Below, piece by piece: positions 42,662 through 50,756 of a stretch of 64,000 nt of DNA. Location: positions 82,757-146,756 of the forward strand of contig NZ_CAJKOX010000004.1 in assembly GCF_905201705.1 (NCBI RefSeq). Direction: 5' to 3'. Numbering within the stretch: the first letter of the stretch is position 1; the number at the start of each line of letters is the position of its first letter. The DNA comes from an uncultured Marvinbryantia sp. Lineage in GTDB: Bacteria > Bacillota > Clostridia > Lachnospirales > Lachnospiraceae. The translations under genes were made by a program, and so were the position numbers. The notes below the pieces were generated by a model. The model made no database searches and had not been told where the DNA came from. It was given only the letters and a program-made list of their open reading frames with translations.

Positions 42662-42713
42662 TTGACAAGCCTGCTTTCTTATGCTATATTATAAAAAACA
42701 GTAATCATTACTG
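42662..42713 (+). promoter_or_regulatory. Reverse rubrerythrin promoter with 7-1-7 palindrome
   Basis: TTGACA (42662-42667) and TATATT (42685-42690) have a 17-base spacer. A perfect 7-1-7 palindrome CAGTAATCATTACTG lies at 42699-42713, just after the -10, in the same position as the motif in the perR promoter. Confidence 0.85.
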
Positions 42714-42750
42714 ATTTTAAAAATTCAAATTATAAAGGAGAGACAATATC

Positions 42751-43293
42751 ATGGCTAAATTTGTATGTAATGTATGTGGTTATGTTTATGAAGGAGATGC
42801 TGCTCCGGCTGAATGTCCGGTATGTCACGCTCCGGCTTCAAAGTTTACAAAGCAGGAAGGCGAAATGAGCTGGGCTGCTGAGCATGTAGTAGGCGTTGCT
42901 CAGGGTGCACCGGAAGATATTATGGAGGACTTAAGAGCAAACTTCGCAGGAGAGTGCTCTGAGGTTGGTATGTACCTTGCAATGGCAAGAGTTGCTCACA
43001 GAGAAGGTTATCCGGAAATCGGTCTCTACTGGGAGAAGGCTGCTTACGAAGAGGCTGAGCACGCTGCAAAATTCGCAGAGCTGCTTGGTGAAGTTGTAAC
43101 AGACAGCACAAAGAAGAACCTTGAAATGAGAGTTGAGGCTGAAAACGGCGCAACCGCTGGTAAATTCGATCTTGCAAAGCGTGCAAAGGCTGCAAACCTT
43201 GACGCGATCCATGACACCGTTCATGAGATGGCTCGCGACGAGGCCCGCCATGGAAAAGCATTTGCAGGTCTTTTAAAGAGATACTTCGGTTAA
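42751..43293 (+). CDS. Reverse rubrerythrin (N-terminal rubredoxin)
   Basis: The 180-residue protein has the rubredoxin domain first (C6, C9, C22, C25 in MAKFVCNVCGY and ECPVCHA) and the ferritin-like diiron domain second (NFAGECSEVGMY near 64, YEEAEHAAKF near 99, ARDEARHGKAF near 161). In clostridia reverse rubrerythrins give oxygen and peroxide reductase activity and are PerR-repressed. Codon use is strongly biased (GCT, GAA, GGT, AAG), unlike most neighbours, which suggests very high expression. AAAGGAG precedes the ATG and a strong terminator follows. Confidence 0.95.
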   Translation: MAKFVCNVCGYVYEGDAAPAECPVCHAPASKFTKQEGEMSWAAEHVVGVAQGAPEDIMEDLRANFAGECSEVGMYLAMARVAHREGYPEIGLYWEKAAYEEAEHAAKFAELLGEVVTDSTKKNLEMRVEAENGATAGKFDLAKRAKAANLDAIHDTVHEMARDEARHGKAFAGLLKRYFG

Positions 43294-43322
43294 ATTATAA
43301 GCCGGGTAAATATGTGATAATA

Positions 43323-43352
43323 AGGCTCCGTGAGTTCACTCACAGGAGCCTT
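43323..43352 (+). terminator. Terminator of reverse rubrerythrin
   Basis: AAGGCTCCGTGAG, loop TTCA, CTCAC, A, GGAGCCTT, then TTATT. Confidence 0.85.
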
Positions 43353-43392
43353 TATTACTGCACTTTTATCGGACGCCGGAGCGCCGCCCTTT

Positions 43393-44559
43393 TTATTCAT
43401 ATCTTAACGCATAAATCGGCTTCAGCTTCGCCGCCTTATTTGCCGGATAGATTCCAAAAATCAATCCCACCGCCACAGAAAAACCGAGCGCCAGTGCTCC
43501 GACAGAGAGCGATATGGAAAAGCTCACGTCCGCGATCGCAAGATTCAGGATCGATAGGATCACCTGGCTGAGAACCATCCCGATCACGCCGCCAAGCAGC
43601 GAGATCACAACGGACTCGATCATAAACTGAATGGTAATATCGCTGCGCTGCGCGCCGATCGCCTTGCGGATACCAATTTCCTTTGTACGCTCCGTCACAG
43701 ACACCAGCATAATATTCATGATGCCGATTCCGCCGACCAGCAAAGATATTCCGGCAATTCCGCCAAGCATCAGAGATAAGGTTTCAAGCACCGTATCCAT
43801 CATGTCCGCAACATCTGACATATTGATAATAGTATAACTATCGTCCGAGCCAAATTTGTCATATAAATAATCGTCCACCGCCGTCTGGGCCTCATGCAGC
43901 ACATTCTCATTCTCCGCAAGCACATAGAAGGAAGTAACCGACGACTGCTTCAGCATTCGCTGCGCATTCGTCAGCGGCACATAAATGCTGTCATTGCTGC
44001 TCCCCATCGCCGAGTCGTCCTCTTCCTCCAGCACACCCACCACGCGGTAATCATATCCCATAATGCGCACCTCGCGATCCAACGCCTGCGCCGTTCCGAA
44101 TAGCTCCCCGGCAGCGCCTGCCCCGATCACGCAGACCTGCAGACGGTTTTTCCTGTCAAATTCCGTGAGGTTCCTTCCCTCCGCCAGGTTCATGTCCTGC
44201 GCATACTGATAGCCCTCCGTAATGCCAAGGAGCGAAATGTCCGCGGAGTTACCCCCGGCTGTCGCAGTGCCCTGCCCGGAGAGGTACGGCACTACCGCCG
44301 AAATCCCCTCAATTTCTTCCAGCCCCTGCAGCTCTGCGTATGTCAGCTTTTTGTTCTGCGCTCTCACAGAAACCGTAAGCCGGTTTCCGCCCAGGCTTTC
44401 CATCGAATCCGTGATCACGCTCGTTCCTCCCTGTACAATAGAAATCAGCAGCGTAACCGCCATTACGCCGATGATGATTCCAAGCATGGTGAGAAAAGAG
44501 CGCATTTTATTTGAGGCTACCGCTGACATCGCCATCTTAATGGATTGTCTGAGTTTCAT
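43393..44559 (-). CDS. MacB-like ABC transporter permease (FtsX family)
   Basis: The 388-residue membrane protein has one N-terminal membrane segment (MRSFLTMLGIIIGVMAVTLL near residue 20), a large extracytoplasmic MacB_PCD domain (residues about 45-255), and a C-terminal FtsX part with three segments (GGIAGISLLVGGIGIMNIML, then ERTKEIGIRKAIGAQ). ATG 44559 lies within the end of the ATP-binding gene (23-base overlap) with GGAGG upstream. It forms the export system together with the ATPase and the adaptor; the substrate is unknown. Confidence 0.92.
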   Translation of the reverse strand: MKLRQSIKMAMSAVASNKMRSFLTMLGIIIGVMAVTLLISIVQGGTSVITDSMESLGGNRLTVSVRAQNKKLTYAELQGLEEIEGISAVVPYLSGQGTATAGGNSADISLLGITEGYQYAQDMNLAEGRNLTEFDRKNRLQVCVIGAGAAGELFGTAQALDREVRIMGYDYRVVGVLEEEDDSAMGSSNDSIYVPLTNAQRMLKQSSVTSFYVLAENENVLHEAQTAVDDYLYDKFGSDDSYTIINMSDVADMMDTVLETLSLMLGGIAGISLLVGGIGIMNIMLVSVTERTKEIGIRKAIGAQRSDITIQFMIESVVISLLGGVIGMVLSQVILSILNLAIADVSFSISLSVGALALGFSVAVGLIFGIYPANKAAKLKPIYALRYE

Positions 44560-45250
44560 TCTCCGCCGCCTCCTTTCGGTTTCTGCTGTCCGATACAATT
44601 TTTCCGTCCATGATCCGCACCTGCCGCTGCGCCTCCTGCGCGATATCGTCGTCATGCGTGATCAGTACAATGGTGTTGCCCTGCCGGTGCAGCTCATGGA
44701 TCAGCTCCATAATGTCTCTCGTTGATTTTGAGTCCAGATTTCCGGTCGGCTCATCCGCGAGAATCAGCGAGGGATGCGTGGCAAGCGCCCTCGCTACCGC
44801 CACCCTCTGCTGCTGCCCACCCGAGAGCTGGTTCGGTCGGTGCTTCATGCGGTTCGCCAGACCGACGCGCGAAAGGGCTTCCTCCACGCGCGCGTGACGC
44901 TCCTTTCCCGGCAGCCCCTGGTAGATCAGCGGCAGTTCCACATTTTCATAGGCTGTCAGCTTCGGCAGCAGATTAAACTGTTGGAAAATAAAGCCGATTT
45001 TGCGGTTCCGCATCGTCGAAAGCTCCCGCTCGCTCATCTCCGTCACGTTCTGACCGTCTATGTAATACTCGCCCTCGTCGGGCGTATCGAGACAGCCGAT
45101 CATGTTCATCAACGTGGACTTGCCGGAGCCGGAAGCGCCGACGATCGCGACAAACTCCCGCTCCTGCACCTTCAGACTGACACCGTCAAGCGCACGCACC
45201 TCTTCATCTCCGAGATTATAGATTTTTCTGATATTCTGAAGTTCAATCAT
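44537..45250 (-). CDS. MacB/LolD-like ABC transporter ATP-binding protein
   Basis: The 237-residue ATPase shows Walker A GASGSGKST near residue 38, Q-loop FIFQQFNLL near 92, signature LSGGQQQR near 142, Walker B LILADEPTGNLD near 162 and the H-loop ITHD near 198. It energises the FtsX-type permease encoded next. It starts 13 bases after the adaptor gene, so adaptor, ATPase and permease form one minus-strand operon. Confidence 0.95.
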   Translation of the reverse strand: MIELQNIRKIYNLGDEEVRALDGVSLKVQEREFVAIVGASGSGKSTLMNMIGCLDTPDEGEYYIDGQNVTEMSERELSTMRNRKIGFIFQQFNLLPKLTAYENVELPLIYQGLPGKERHARVEEALSRVGLANRMKHRPNQLSGGQQQRVAVARALATHPSLILADEPTGNLDSKSTRDIMELIHELHRQGNTIVLITHDDDIAQEAQRQVRIMDGKIVSDSRNRKEAAENETQTIH

Positions 45251-45263
45251 AGCCCGTCCTCTC

Positions 45264-46811
45264 CTATTGCCCGTTTTGCATGCCCATCATGCCGCCGTTC
45301 ATTCGCTGCTGCATTATAAACGACATCGTCCCTTCGCTCTCTTTTCCGGCAACAAGCACCTGCTCGCCCTGTGTCAGTCCGTCAAGCACCTCCGCATATT
45401 CATTATTCATCAGCCCAAGCTCCACCTCGCGCCTCTCTGTGCCGGAGCCTGTGAGCACCTGGACATAATCTGTGCCATCCGTCGTCTCCACCGCATCGAC
45501 CGGCACCAGCAGTACGTTATCCTTCGCATCCATCACGATCTTTGCGGTCGCGCTCATCGCATCCTTCAGGTGCTGGTTTCCGTCCATGGAAATCGTCACC
45601 GTATAGGTAGTCACGCCGCCGCTGTTCGTTCCGACACCGGAAATCTTTTCAACAACGCCCTCGTACTCCTCGTCCTCGAAAGCGTCAAACGTAACCGTCG
45701 CCGTCTGCCCCGGCTGCACGCCGTCGATATCCAGCTCATCGATCTCCACCTTTAAATGCAGGCTCTGCGTATCCGCGATCGTGCAGAACTGCTGGCCTTT
45801 TTCATAGGGCATCCCTTCCAGCACATCGAGCGACGCTATGTAACCGTCATATTCCGATACCACCACCGGATTCTTCTGGTACGCCTTCAGATCATGCAGC
45901 TCCTCCACCAGCTCTTCGCGATCAGAGAGCAAATCCAGATAGGCGTCGTTGTACTGCACGTCCGTCAGCTCAAACATGGTATCGCCCGCAGATACAAGCG
46001 TTTCTTTTGTGACATTCACCTCGTCAATAGTCCCGTAATCGAAGGTCACAAGATACGGATGGTTGCTCTGCAGCTTTCCGGAGCCGAGCCGCGTTCCCGA
46101 CCGCCCGTAAACGACGGCTTCCGTATCCACTTTATATTCCGTGTCGTCAGCGATCGTCACACATACTTTGCCGTCGCCGCTGCTCACAACGGTGCCGCTC
46201 ACAGACCACGAATCAAACTCTACCGTTACCGGATCGCCCTCGGATACATTGCCCTCCGCGCAGTCAAATTCCACCTTCAGCTTTGCGTCCGCGGAAATTT
46301 CCGCAACACCGCCGTAATTTTCCATCACCTGCGATACCAGATCGCCCTCAGATGCGTAGATTCGCTTTACCCTTCCGCCGACCGGCGCGGAAATAACAGA
46401 TGTTCCCGTATCATCCAGCTCTGCAATTGAGCTGTTAATCTGCGCAAGCTCGCTTTCCTTTGTCTCTATGACGCTATCCAGCGCATCCCGGTCATATAGC
46501 GCCAGCGTCTGTCCGACTGTCACCTCATCTCCCTTTTCCACGTAAATCGTCTCCAGCTTCCCATCATATTCCAACGCCAGCGCCCGCGTCGACGCCGCCT
46601 CCACATAACCGCTTCCCTCTGTCGTCACGGAAATAGAACCGGTCGATACCGTCGCCTCGCTCTGCCCTGCGGCGCTCTGTTCGCTTCTTCCCCGAAAGCT
46701 TCCCAACATAAAAAGAAAAGCCGCCAGAAGAACCAGGAGCACAACCAGCACAATCAGCCACCTCTTTTTCCCTTTCTTCCCTTTTTTCTGCTTTTTTGTC
46801 TGTTCACTCAT
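45264..46811 (-). CDS. Efflux adaptor (HlyD/RND membrane-fusion family, MacA-like)
   Basis: The 515-residue protein has a lysine-rich cytoplasmic start, one membrane segment (residues 18-37), a biotinyl-lipoyl-like part (LALEYDGKLETIYVEKGDEV near residue 77), an inserted beta-rich domain (about residues 150-265), and the C-terminal membrane-proximal beta barrel ending in a Met/Gly/Asn-rich tail (MNGGMMGMQNGQ). It should sit outside the membrane and couple to the MacB-like transporter. AAAGGACG precedes the ATG. It is the first gene of the operon. Confidence 0.9.
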   Translation of the reverse strand: MSEQTKKQKKGKKGKKRWLIVLVVLLVLLAAFLFMLGSFRGRSEQSAAGQSEATVSTGSISVTTEGSGYVEAASTRALALEYDGKLETIYVEKGDEVTVGQTLALYDRDALDSVIETKESELAQINSSIAELDDTGTSVISAPVGGRVKRIYASEGDLVSQVMENYGGVAEISADAKLKVEFDCAEGNVSEGDPVTVEFDSWSVSGTVVSSGDGKVCVTIADDTEYKVDTEAVVYGRSGTRLGSGKLQSNHPYLVTFDYGTIDEVNVTKETLVSAGDTMFELTDVQYNDAYLDLLSDREELVEELHDLKAYQKNPVVVSEYDGYIASLDVLEGMPYEKGQQFCTIADTQSLHLKVEIDELDIDGVQPGQTATVTFDAFEDEEYEGVVEKISGVGTNSGGVTTYTVTISMDGNQHLKDAMSATAKIVMDAKDNVLLVPVDAVETTDGTDYVQVLTGSGTERREVELGLMNNEYAEVLDGLTQGEQVLVAGKESEGTMSFIMQQRMNGGMMGMQNGQ

Positions 46812-46956
46812 CGTCCTTTACCTCCAGGCTGTTTATAATTTTCTTATCCCCGTAAGTATACGCATAGAAAATAAACTGAACGTCAACTGTCCCTGGAAAT
46901 AAATATAAAAAAAGCGTAAATTACTTTCCCGCGCCGGAGTACATAACCGCACAATA

Positions 46957-46985
46957 TTGACTCCCCGGCACTTTTACGGTAAGAT
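46957..46985 (+). promoter_or_regulatory. Promoter of the L-asparaginase gene
   Basis: TTGACT (46957-46962) and TAAGAT (46980-46985) are separated by 17 bases. Confidence 0.6.
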
Positions 46986-47052
46986 GTATCTACGTATAGA
47001 AAAAAGAAAACGCTGAAATACTACTTTTACAGCAAACCCAAAGGAGTTTCCC

Positions 47053-48054
47053 ATGAAAAAACTGCTTTTGATCGCCACCGGCGGAACCATCGCCTCCAAA
47101 TATACCGAGAGCGGGCTGTCTCCGCAGATTTCTGCCAGTGAGCTGCTCTCCTATGTTCCTTCCGTGACCGAATTCTGCGAGATCGATGCGATACAGCCGT
47201 TCAGCCTGGACAGCACAAATGTCTGCGCCGCCCAATGGCTGGAGCTTGCCGCGCTGATTGAAGAAAAATACGATTTCTATGATGGTTTTGTAATCTGCCA
47301 CGGCACCGACACCATGGCGTATACCGCGGCGGCACTGTCTTATCTGATCCAGAATAATTTAAAGCCGGTCGTCATCACCGGCTCGCAGAAGCCGATCGAC
47401 CTTGCGATCACGGACGCACGCGCAAATCTGACGGACAGCCTGCGCTTTGCCGCAGACGACCGCGCTCATGGCGTCAATATCGTTTTCGGCGGCAATGTGA
47501 TCGCCGGAACGCGTGCAAAAAAAGAACGCTCAAAAAGCTACAACGCCTTTTCGAGTATCAACTACCCGCCGATCGCCGTCATCCAGGAAAACCGCATCAT
47601 TTTCTACATCGACGACAAGGACCGCATCGCCAGAGAGCCTGTTTTTTATCGCTCTTTAAATGACAATGTATTTCTTTTAAAGCTGATCCCCGGCTGCAGC
47701 GGTCAGATCCTGGAAACCCTGTTCGACCGCTTTGACGCCGTGATCATCGAATCCTTCGGCGTGGGCGGTCTTCCCAACTATGGGAACGACAGCTTTTACC
47801 ACGCGATCCGCCGCCTCGTGTCCTCCGGAAAAATCGTCGTGATGGCAACCCAGGTCACACACGAGGGAAGCGATATGTCTGTCTACCAGGTGGGCAAGGT
47901 GATGAAGGACGCATTTGCTCTGCCCGAGTCCTATGACATGACACTGGAGGCGACCGTCGCCAAGACCATGTGGGCGCTTGCGCAGAGTACGGATGCAGAA
48001 GCCTTCAAAAAGCTTTTCTACCAGACTGTAAACCATGACCTGTTGTTTTGCTGA
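47053..48054 (+). CDS. L-asparaginase, type I-like cytoplasmic form
   Basis: The 333-residue enzyme hydrolyses asparagine to aspartate and ammonia. The nucleophile motif is ATGGTIAS with T12, the second triad motif CHGTDTM has T85 and D86, and VVITGSQKPI and FGGNVIAG follow. No signal peptide is present, so it acts in the cytoplasm. AAAGGAG precedes the ATG. It is transcribed alone, divergent from the efflux operon and converging on the GNAT gene. Confidence 0.94.
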   Translation: MKKLLLIATGGTIASKYTESGLSPQISASELLSYVPSVTEFCEIDAIQPFSLDSTNVCAAQWLELAALIEEKYDFYDGFVICHGTDTMAYTAAALSYLIQNNLKPVVITGSQKPIDLAITDARANLTDSLRFAADDRAHGVNIVFGGNVIAGTRAKKERSKSYNAFSSINYPPIAVIQENRIIFYIDDKDRIAREPVFYRSLNDNVFLLKLIPGCSGQILETLFDRFDAVIIESFGVGGLPNYGNDSFYHAIRRLVSSGKIVVMATQVTHEGSDMSVYQVGKVMKDAFALPESYDMTLEATVAKTMWALAQSTDAEAFKKLFYQTVNHDLLFC

Positions 48055-48084
48055 AAGGCATTGTGCTGCAGGCATCCGTATCCT

Positions 48085-48597
48085 TTACAGTGTGAGCGTC
48101 ATCTCATGCCACTGCTCGCCGCCCCATGCAGAGTTTGCGATTCCCTTATCGAGGTAGCCCATTTTTTTATACATCGGAAGCTTATCCGGCAGGCAGGTCA
48201 GTATCAGCATCTGTCTGCCGTTTTCACGCTCCCTGCTGGCATACTGACGCATGATCTCGCGCGCAAGCCCCTGCCTGCGGTACTCCGGGCGCACATCCAG
48301 TCCAAGAAGCATCACTATTTTTCCATCCGGATCATGCAAATCTGCATCTGTAAAAAATTCATCCCGGAAAGCGGCCTCATTTGTGGCAAGTCCGTTCAGA
48401 AACCCGGCGATCCTGCCGTTTTCCTTATCCACCGCCACCAGACACAGCTCCGGCGCCTTTGCAATGCGCTCCAGCATCATCCTGCGCGAACACGCCTCAT
48501 TTGGCGGGAAGCAAATGTACTCGATCTCTGACGCTTCCTCTGCCTCCTCCTGGCGGATACTGCGAAACTCATATCTTTCATTCAATTTCAATTCCAT
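48085..48597 (-). CDS. GNAT family N-acetyltransferase
   Basis: The 170-residue protein has the GNAT acetyl-CoA fold: CLVAVDKENGRIAGFLNGLA near residue 58, MLLGLDVRPEYRRQGLAREIM near residue 105 with the pyrophosphate-binding RRQGLA loop, and CLPDKLPMYKKMGYLDKG near the end. The substrate, an amine, cannot be named. ATG 48597 with GGAG seven bases upstream is preferred; the upstream extension would translate through a terminator-like hairpin. Confidence 0.88.
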   Translation of the reverse strand: MELKLNERYEFRSIRQEEAEEASEIEYICFPPNEACSRRMMLERIAKAPELCLVAVDKENGRIAGFLNGLATNEAAFRDEFFTDADLHDPDGKIVMLLGLDVRPEYRRQGLAREIMRQYASRERENGRQMLILTCLPDKLPMYKKMGYLDKGIANSAWGGEQWHEMTLTL

Positions 48598-48652
48598 TTT
48601 CATTCTCCATTCATTCCATATTTTATTTATTGTTCTTCTTTGTTCTAACAAA

Positions 48653-48690
48653 AATGCAGAATCCCTGTGAAATTCACAAGGTTCTGCATT
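48653..48690 (-). terminator. Terminator after the ECF S component gene
   Basis: AATGCAGAA, CC and TGTGAA pair with TTCACA, GG and TTCTGCATT. On the minus strand a TTTTTG run follows; on the plus strand CTTTTTC follows. Confidence 0.75.
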
Positions 48691-48761
48691 CTTTTTCAAG
48701 TCAGATCCCCGCAGCAGGCACATTTGCCTGGCTCGTTGCCCTCGGGAATCCTATTGCCCGT

Positions 48762-49355
48762 TTACTCCGTCTGCACCAGCAGCCCTGCTTTCGCCAGCGC
48801 CGGTCGCAGCACATTATAGATGACCGCAACCAGGATCACGGACACTACCGCGTTTACAAAGGTGGTCATGGTGCTCCATTTTGCCAGCACGGATGCCATT
48901 TCCTGCGGCTGTCCGAGAACGATCTGCTTGTAGAAATAGCCTACCAGCGGATCGAAAATGACGTTAAAGCCAAGCCCGCAGATGGAGGCGATCACGCTCC
49001 ATTTGAAGATATATTTCTGATCGGTGCTCTGTCCGATTTTTGCGATCTTATGTGCGACCAGACCGGTGATCAGACCGATGCAGAGCTTCAGCACAAAGGT
49101 TTTCGGCGCGCTCACAATGTAGACCGGATCCAGAATATCCGCGATCGTCATGCCGACCGCGCCAGCCAGACCGCCGTAACCGCCGCCAAGCAGCAGCGCT
49201 GCCAGCACACAGAACGCGTTTCCGATATGCAGAGAAGTGGCGTCGCCGCCCGGCATCGGAATTTTAATCTGCAAAAATGTAAAGGTTACAAAGCACAGCG
49301 CTGCCAGAAGCGCCGTCTGTGCCCATTTTAATACGGTTTCATTTCTATTTTCCAT
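48762..49355 (-). CDS. ECF transporter S component (vitamin or cofactor-binding)
   Basis: The 197-residue membrane protein has five to six hydrophobic segments and the S-component features LLAALCFVTFTFLQIKIPMP at the start, HIGNAFCVLAALLLGGGYGG, and GAVGMTIADILDP near residue 68. It should capture a vitamin-like molecule and use a shared ECF energising module encoded elsewhere. No riboswitch could be recognised upstream, so the ligand is open. ATG 49355 is preferred over the GTG three codons earlier; GGAG lies upstream. Confidence 0.85.
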   Translation of the reverse strand: MENRNETVLKWAQTALLAALCFVTFTFLQIKIPMPGGDATSLHIGNAFCVLAALLLGGGYGGLAGAVGMTIADILDPVYIVSAPKTFVLKLCIGLITGLVAHKIAKIGQSTDQKYIFKWSVIASICGLGFNVIFDPLVGYFYKQIVLGQPQEMASVLAKWSTMTTFVNAVVSVILVAVIYNVLRPALAKAGLLVQTE

Positions 49356-49484
49356 ACTCCTCACTCCTTCATCTTCATTCGCGGGAAAGCTTTTCCAGTT
49401 CTTATGATCATGGAGCTATCTTACCACCCATCCGGATGTATGGAAATATCCAATTTAATACTTTTCGACCAGTCCAGTTCGATT

Positions 49485-50717
49485 TTATTTGCGGATCTCC
49501 AGAAGCTTTGCCTTCAGCTCGTTCTCCATGCGAAGCATCTCCGCCTCCGCCGCCTGGCGTTTCTGGCGTCCCTCCGCCTGAATCTGCAGCACCTCGTCGA
49601 AGGTCTGCACAAGCTTTGCATTCGTCTGTGTGAGCGTTTCGATATCTACGATACCCCGCTCGCTTTCCTTCGCCGTCGCCACCGTCGCCGTGTGCAGGGC
49701 TTCCGCATTGCGCTTCAGCAGCTCGTTTGTCATCTCGGAAACTGCATTCTGCGCCTTCGCCGCCTCGGAAGCATGCTCCAGCCCAAGTGCGATCACCATC
49801 TGATTTTTCCAGAGCGGTATAGTATTCACCAGTGTAGACTGGATTTTCTCGATCATCATGGTGTTGTTGTTCTGGATCAGCCGCAGCTGCGGCGCCGTCT
49901 GCAGGGAAACCATACGGCTCAGCTCCAGATCATGCAGCTTTTTCTCGAAACGGTCACAGTAGGAAGCCAGATCCTTCGCCGCCTGCGTATCCTCCGGCAG
50001 GCTACTCCTCTTCGCCTTCTCCGTCAGCTCCACAAGCTCCGTGCTGCGCACCTGCTCCAGCTTCTTTTTACCTGCAGCGATATACATGGAAAGCTCTTTA
50101 AAATAAGATGTATTCAGCTCGTACATCTGGTCGAGTGTCGCCGTGTCCTTTAAAAGACGCACCTGGTGCTCCTCCAGCGCATCGCAGATTTTCTCCACGT
50201 TGACTTCCGTCTTGTCAAACTTCGCCTTCATCGTCTCCAGCTTATTCTCATTCTTTTTCAAAAATCCAAAGAACCCTTTCGGCTGCTCGTCCGCATTAAA
50301 GTTTTTCAGCTCCGTTACTACGCTCGCCAGCATGTCGCCGACCTCTCCGAGATCCTGCGTCTTTACATTTTCCAGCGCTTTTTCAGAAAAATCGGCGAGC
50401 TTCTGCTGCGCCGCCGCTCCGTACTGCAGGATCACATTGCTGTTCTGTATATCAATTTTTTCCGCAAACGCGGCAATCTGCGCCTGCTCCGCCTCGCTGA
50501 ACATGCTCTCATCCACCGCGTTCTCTTCCTTTTTCTCCGCCGGAACCTGCGGCTTTTCCTGCATCTGCAGAATCGGCGTCTCTGCCGCCGTCTTTACCTC
50601 CGCGGTCACCGCCTGCGCCGTCTGGCTCACCGCATCCGCCGTCTTCTCCGCCTCCGCAAATGGATCAAGCGTGAGTGTCGGTGCCTCTCCGGCAAGTTTT
50701 GCAAATTCGTCATTCAT
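49485..50717 (-). CDS. TelA/toxic anion resistance family protein
   Basis: The 410-residue, largely helical protein carries the TelA domain from about residue 90 (GEVGDMLASVVTELKNF, then KGFFGFLKKNENKLE, NTIPLWKNQMVIALGLEHA and the C-terminal QAEGRQKRQAAEAEMLRMENE). The first 70 residues are an acidic Ala/Val-rich linker. TelA proteins are linked to tellurite and related stress responses and commonly neighbour XpaC-type genes, as here. ATG 50717 has AAGGAG at 9-base spacing; it lies 39 bases after the XpaC-like gene. Confidence 0.9.
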   Translation of the reverse strand: MNDEFAKLAGEAPTLTLDPFAEAEKTADAVSQTAQAVTAEVKTAAETPILQMQEKPQVPAEKKEENAVDESMFSEAEQAQIAAFAEKIDIQNSNVILQYGAAAQQKLADFSEKALENVKTQDLGEVGDMLASVVTELKNFNADEQPKGFFGFLKKNENKLETMKAKFDKTEVNVEKICDALEEHQVRLLKDTATLDQMYELNTSYFKELSMYIAAGKKKLEQVRSTELVELTEKAKRSSLPEDTQAAKDLASYCDRFEKKLHDLELSRMVSLQTAPQLRLIQNNNTMMIEKIQSTLVNTIPLWKNQMVIALGLEHASEAAKAQNAVSEMTNELLKRNAEALHTATVATAKESERGIVDIETLTQTNAKLVQTFDEVLQIQAEGRQKRQAAEAEMLRMENELKAKLLEIRK

Positions 50718-50756
50718 GTTTTTATTCTCCTTCATATAATATAATTTTCTCTCCTG

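Noticed and set aside
49356..49484. Riboswitch upstream of the ECF S component
   Set aside because: I looked for TPP, preQ1, THF and FMN-type core motifs and found none that match; only unspecific pairing is present.
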